Shown here: in pieces, positions 7,746 through 9,387 of the stretch
Numbering within the stretch: the first letter of the stretch is position 1
Layout of the letters: every line of letters begins with the position of its first letter
Origin: BOG-1112 sp964635325
GTDB taxonomy: Bacteria; Bdellovibrionota_B; Oligoflexia; Oligoflexales; Bog-1112
Direction of reading: 5' to 3'
DNA length: 9,387 bases
Assembly: GCA_964635325.1 (NCBI GenBank)
Contig: CAZWOL010000081.1
Location: forward strand, 1 to 9,387
The notes under the pieces: generated by a model
Told to the model about the DNA's origin: nothing
Databases searched by the model: none
What the model saw: the letters and a program-made list of their open reading frames with translations, nothing else
Made by a program: the position numbers and the translations under genes

Positions 7746-8308
7746 CGATCAGGAGAACCAAGAGTGTATGGTCAACGCATTGGCTATATCCGCGTCAGTA
7801 GCTCTGATTAGAATCCCGAACGCCAACTCGAAGGCGTGAGCATCGACCGACTGTTCATTTAGGGCCTCGGGTCGCGATGTGCATCGTCCCGAATTGGAAG
7901 CCATGCTCGGCTTCGCCCGCTACGGAGACGTCGTAGTTGTTCATAGCATGGACCATCTTGCGCGCAACCTCGATGATTTGCGTCGGCTCGTAAAACTGCT
8001 GACCCAATGCGGTATGAAATCGAGTTCCTGAAAGAGAGTTTGGCCTTCACTGGTGAGGATTCACCGATGGCGTATCTGATGCTTTCCGTAATGGGCGCAT
8101 TTGCGGAGTTTGAACGATCATTGATCCGAGAACGACAGCTCGAAGGATCGTTTTTGCAAAAGAGAGGGGACGAAAGAAGGCTCTGTCCCCTGATCAAATA
8201 GCAGATGTACAGAAGAGAGTTAAAGACGGTAAGAATAAAGCGCAAATTGCACGCGAATTTGGTATTAGTCGCGAGACTCTTTACCATCATCTTCCCCCGT
8301 TTTTCTTC

Positions 8309-8337
8309 TTGACGAAGTACCCAGTATTGGGTACTAG
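8309..8337 (+). promoter_or_regulatory. Promoter of the toxin-antitoxin operon
   Basis: TTGACG (8309-8314, five of six consensus bases) lies 17 nt from TACTAG (8332-8337, weak). The predicted start near 8344 gives a leader of about 35 nt before the TTG at 8379. The alternative GTG at 8346 would have almost no leader. Confidence 0.55.
8316..8335. promoter_or_regulatory. Palindromic operator, probable antitoxin binding site
   Basis: AGTACCCA-GTAT-TGGGTACT is a perfect 8-4-8 inverted repeat. It fills the spacer between the -35 and -10 boxes and overlaps the -10. Helix-turn-helix antitoxins of the HigA type repress their own promoter through such sites, so binding by the downstream antitoxin is a reasonable inference. 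Confidence 0.65.
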
Positions 8338-8366
8338 CATGAGCCGTGATCCCGAAATCTGCTCCC

Positions 8367-8374
8367 TGGGGTGA
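8367..8374 (+). promoter_or_regulatory. Ribosome binding site deciding the toxin TTG start
   Basis: TGGGGTGA(T) matches the anti-Shine-Dalgarno core GGTGAT and ends a few nt before TTG 8379. It favours TTG 8379 (MIFKVEISRN...) over GTG 8346, whose extra residues are non-conserved and which lies at the predicted transcription start. Confidence 0.6.
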
Positions 8375-8378
8375 TAGT

Positions 8379-8660
8379 TTGATTTTTAAGGTTGAAATCA
8401 GCAGAAATGCACAACGGAATCTAAGTAAGGTTCCACTTCATATCGCCAAAAAGCTGAAAGCATGGACTCTTCTTGTTAAAACGATGGGCTTAGAGGAAGC
8501 AAGAAAGGTAAAGAGCTTCCATGATGAGCCGCTGAAGGGGGAACGGAAAGGACAGCGCTCAATTCGCCTTAACCAGGCCTATCGAGCGATCTACATAATT
8601 GCTACCGATGGATCAATTGAGTTTGTTTCTGTCGAGGAGGTCAATAAGCATGATTACTAA
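8379..8660 (+). CDS. higB: RelE/HigB-type toxin (mRNA interferase)
   Basis: 93 residues from the TTG; 104 if GTG 8346 were used. RelE/ParE-superfamily toxins of this group cut mRNA, usually at the ribosome, and are neutralised by the partner antitoxin. Supporting features are the N-terminal strand FKVEISRNAQRNL, a helical pair (about 12-45), the basic segment HDEPLKGERKGQRSIRL (48-64), YRAIYII (68-74), and the C-terminal FVSVEEVNKHDY with the terminal His-x-Tyr. Basic and aromatic residues expected for catalysis are present, so it looks intact. Gene order is toxin first, as in higBA. The last 11 nt overlap the antitoxin gene, and AGGAGG for the antitoxin lies inside this gene. It sits directly behind the decayed resolvase, a known position for TA passengers in Tn3-family transposons. 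RelE versus HigB naming is approximate. Confidence 0.88.
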   Translation: MIFKVEISRNAQRNLSKVPLHIAKKLKAWTLLVKTMGLEEARKVKSFHDEPLKGERKGQRSIRLNQAYRAIYIIATDGSIEFVSVEEVNKHDY

Positions 8661-8976
8661 GGGGAAAAAAGCAGGCTCCAAGCCTGCCTTAAAGTTTTTA
8701 GAGGAATTGACTGGCGGTCCTCTGACTTTTCCTGAACTGTTGCTGACGTTGAGGGAGAACGAGGATTTATCCCAGAACGATTTTGCCAAGAGACTTGGTA
8801 TTACCAAGCAAAAGCTATGTGATATCGAAAAAGGTAGAAGAGAGGTGTCACCGGCTAAGGCGGCCTCCTTTGCGTTGAAGCTTGGATTTCCTCCGGAGTT
8901 TTTTGTTGATTTAGCTCTGCAAGATGATCTGAAAAAGGCTGGTCTGAAAATCAAACTCAGAGTTTACGCAGCTTAG
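8650..8976 (+). CDS. higA: HigA-type antitoxin, XRE-family helix-turn-helix regulator
   Basis: 108 residues from the ATG at 8650, which has AGGAGG (8635-8640) 9 nt upstream and overlaps the toxin stop by 11 nt. The frame is open further upstream to 8599, but that part is the toxin gene in another frame. Residues about 27-85 form an XRE/Cro-type domain; LSQNDFAKRLGITKQKLCDIEKGRR (40-64) is the helix-turn-helix with its usual Q-x-x-F/L-A and I-E-x-G residues. The C-terminal part (86-108) likely contacts the toxin. It should neutralise the toxin by binding it and repress the operon through the palindrome at 8316-8335. The module appears whole, in contrast with the broken mobile-element genes on either side, which suggests it is retained by addiction (inference). 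Confidence 0.9.
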   Translation: MITKGKKAGSKPALKFLEELTGGPLTFPELLLTLRENEDLSQNDFAKRLGITKQKLCDIEKGRREVSPAKAASFALKLGFPPEFFVDLALQDDLKKAGLKIKLRVYAA

Positions 8977-9010
8977 CGAACTTTATCAAAATGTGTGCCG
9001 GAAAACTGTG

Positions 9011-9034
9011 GCCTTTAGGCTGCAGATGAAAGGC
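9011..9034 (+). other. Small inverted repeat behind the TA operon
   Basis: GCCTTT and AAAGGC form a 6-bp stem around a 12-nt loop, 35 nt after the antitoxin stop. No T-tract follows. It may be incidental or a weak terminator. Confidence 0.2.
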
Positions 9035-9048
9035 ATCAGAACTCGCAA

Positions 9049-9093
9049 TACGAGGGAGAGCAGCGGGAACTTGTTCTGCTGCTCTCCCTCGTA
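9049..9093. repeat. Long perfect inverted repeat (16-bp arms, 13-nt loop)
   Basis: TACGAGGGAGAGCAGC (9049-9064) is the exact reverse complement of 9078-9093. The stem can extend inward by about four more pairs with G-U, leaving a 5-nt loop. No T-tract follows on either strand, so it is not a standard Rho-independent terminator, although it may still stop TA transcripts. Its right arm ends exactly where the second direct repeat begins, and a second palindrome, GTAACT-GA-AGTTAC (9091-9104), spans that joint. Confidence 0.8.
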
Positions 9094-9163
9094 ACTGAAG
9101 TTACGCAAAAGGTGAATCTTTAGTTGCTCAATGCTTACATGCTTGATGCTGGAAGATGAAGTC
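9094..9163 (+). repeat. Direct repeat, copy 2 (70 bp)
   Basis: Matches 7487-7559 apart from one substitution and a missing GAA/AAG triplet. It starts directly after the 16-bp hairpin and ends within a few bases of the transposase-like fragment. Read on the minus strand, the substitution is synonymous (AAT/AAC, Asn) and the indel keeps frame. Confidence 0.85.
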
Positions 9164-9387
9164 CAGTAGCACAAAGAGCGGAATGCACCAGATACCCTTG
9201 GAATCGACATTTCTATTATCGCCCCAAGCATTCGAGGGAGCCAGCTATGTCTTTTTATCTTCAAAAGGCAAGGCTGTTTACGGCTACCAGCTCGTCCTAC
9301 TGATCTGGACCGATAGTTGTAGTTGAAGGCATCCCAGCATTGGTATGCTCCCAATGTGGTGAAGCATCTATCGATAGTAAAACTAGT
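9156..9387 (+). pseudogene. DDE-type transposase fragment (IS4/IS701-like), frameshifted and cut by the window edge
   Basis: The frame from 9156 reads into LESTFLLSPQAFEGASYVF (from 9198), then SSKGKAVYGYQLVLLIWTD, and hits TGA at 9324. This resembles the catalytic core of IS4-like transposases around the second acidic segment (KGK-VYGYQLVLLIWTD). After a shift the frame from 9322 (VEGIPALV, then CGEAS) resembles the usual IPLALR-type continuation and stays open to the window end. The N-terminal half of such an enzyme, including its DNA-binding part, is absent upstream, so this is an internal remnant. The family name is from memory and approximate. Confidence 0.45.

Larger units (their letters stand above)
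7764..8374 (+). pseudogene. tnpR: Tn3-family serine resolvase (TnpR), broken by a stop and frameshifts
   Basis: Joined across frames this is a near full-length resolvase. It starts at GTG 7764 after AGGAGA, with GQRIGYIRVSSSD including the catalytic Ser. A TAG at 7809 replaces the usual Gln codon of DQNPERQLEG, and a second TAG at 7860 comes with a shift. From 7864 a new frame reads ASGRDVHRPELEAMLGF and HSMDHLARNLDDL to a TGA at 8029. From 8019 a third frame reads IEFLKESLAFTGEDSP and MGAFAEFERSLIRERQ to TAG at 8199. A fourth frame gives RKKALSPDQIADVQKRV and the C-terminal helix-turn-helix AREFGISRETLYHHL, ending near 8293. Two of the shifts fit loss of one A (about 8017-8020 and 8135-8140). 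Beyond 8293 the frame stays open to TGA 8372 but runs through the TA promoter, so that tail is not native. No functional resolvase can be made. In Tn3-type elements this enzyme resolves cointegrates at res. Confidence 0.88.

Noticed and set aside
7859..8290. 143-residue minus-strand open frame across the resolvase region.
   Set aside because: The plus strand carries an unmistakable, though broken, resolvase; the reverse frame is its shadow.
7487..9163. CRISPR array suggested by the repeated unit.
   Set aside because: Only two copies, 70 bp long and 1.5 kb apart, without regular spacers or cas genes.
8986..9354. 122-residue minus-strand open frame covering the second repeat.
   Set aside because: Outside the shared 70-bp unit it shows nothing recognisable, and the right part is better explained by a plus-strand transposase fragment.

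Overview
The window looks like a piece of chromosome from a Gram-negative bacterium of moderate GC content. It carries two exported proteins with Sec-type signal peptides, a ferredoxin-linked 2-oxoacid oxidoreductase subunit, a tRNA gene with encoded CCA, and a decayed mobile-element zone on the right. The taxon cannot be fixed from the sequence. A delta-proteobacterial or myxobacterial-type lineage would fit, but that is a guess.

Left part (284-4700, + strand): a secreted CotH-family protein is followed, with overlapping stop and start (TTGA), by a bifunctional NAD(P)H-hydrate epimerase/dehydratase (nnrD/nnrE fusion). After 113 nt comes a secreted sulfatase of the N-acetylglucosamine-6-sulfatase type with an intact C-x-P-S-R formylglycine motif. 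The grouping suggests one transcription unit that joins two extracytoplasmic enzymes to a metabolite-repair enzyme.

Middle (4712-7148, - strand): a two-gene unit reads convergently towards the sulfatase. An unrecognised membrane-anchored, TPR-like protein is followed, with 7 nt between stop and start, by korA (gamma-alpha fusion of 2-oxoglutarate/2-oxoacid:ferredoxin oxidoreductase). No korB partner lies in the window.

Then comes tRNA-Cys(GCA) at 7298-7371, with a plausible promoter in front and a strong hairpin plus T9 terminator behind it.

Right part (about 7400-9387): accessory DNA. A 70-73 bp sequence occurs twice in direct orientation (7487-7559 and 9094-9163). Between the copies lie a Tn3-family res-like remnant, a Tn3-type resolvase pseudogene broken by a stop and several frameshifts, and an apparently intact higBA-type toxin-antitoxin operon. 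That operon has its own promoter, and an 8-4-8 bp palindrome sits between the -35 and -10 boxes, as expected for an autoregulatory antitoxin operator. A 16-bp perfect hairpin abuts the second repeat exactly, and a frameshifted DDE-type transposase fragment runs off the right edge. The picture is a Tn3-type passenger region in which the recombination machinery has decayed while the toxin-antitoxin module is still open. I did not find a clearly new biological system. The best leads are the TA module with its operator, the paired repeat with the adjoining hairpin, and the korA/membrane-protein pair.
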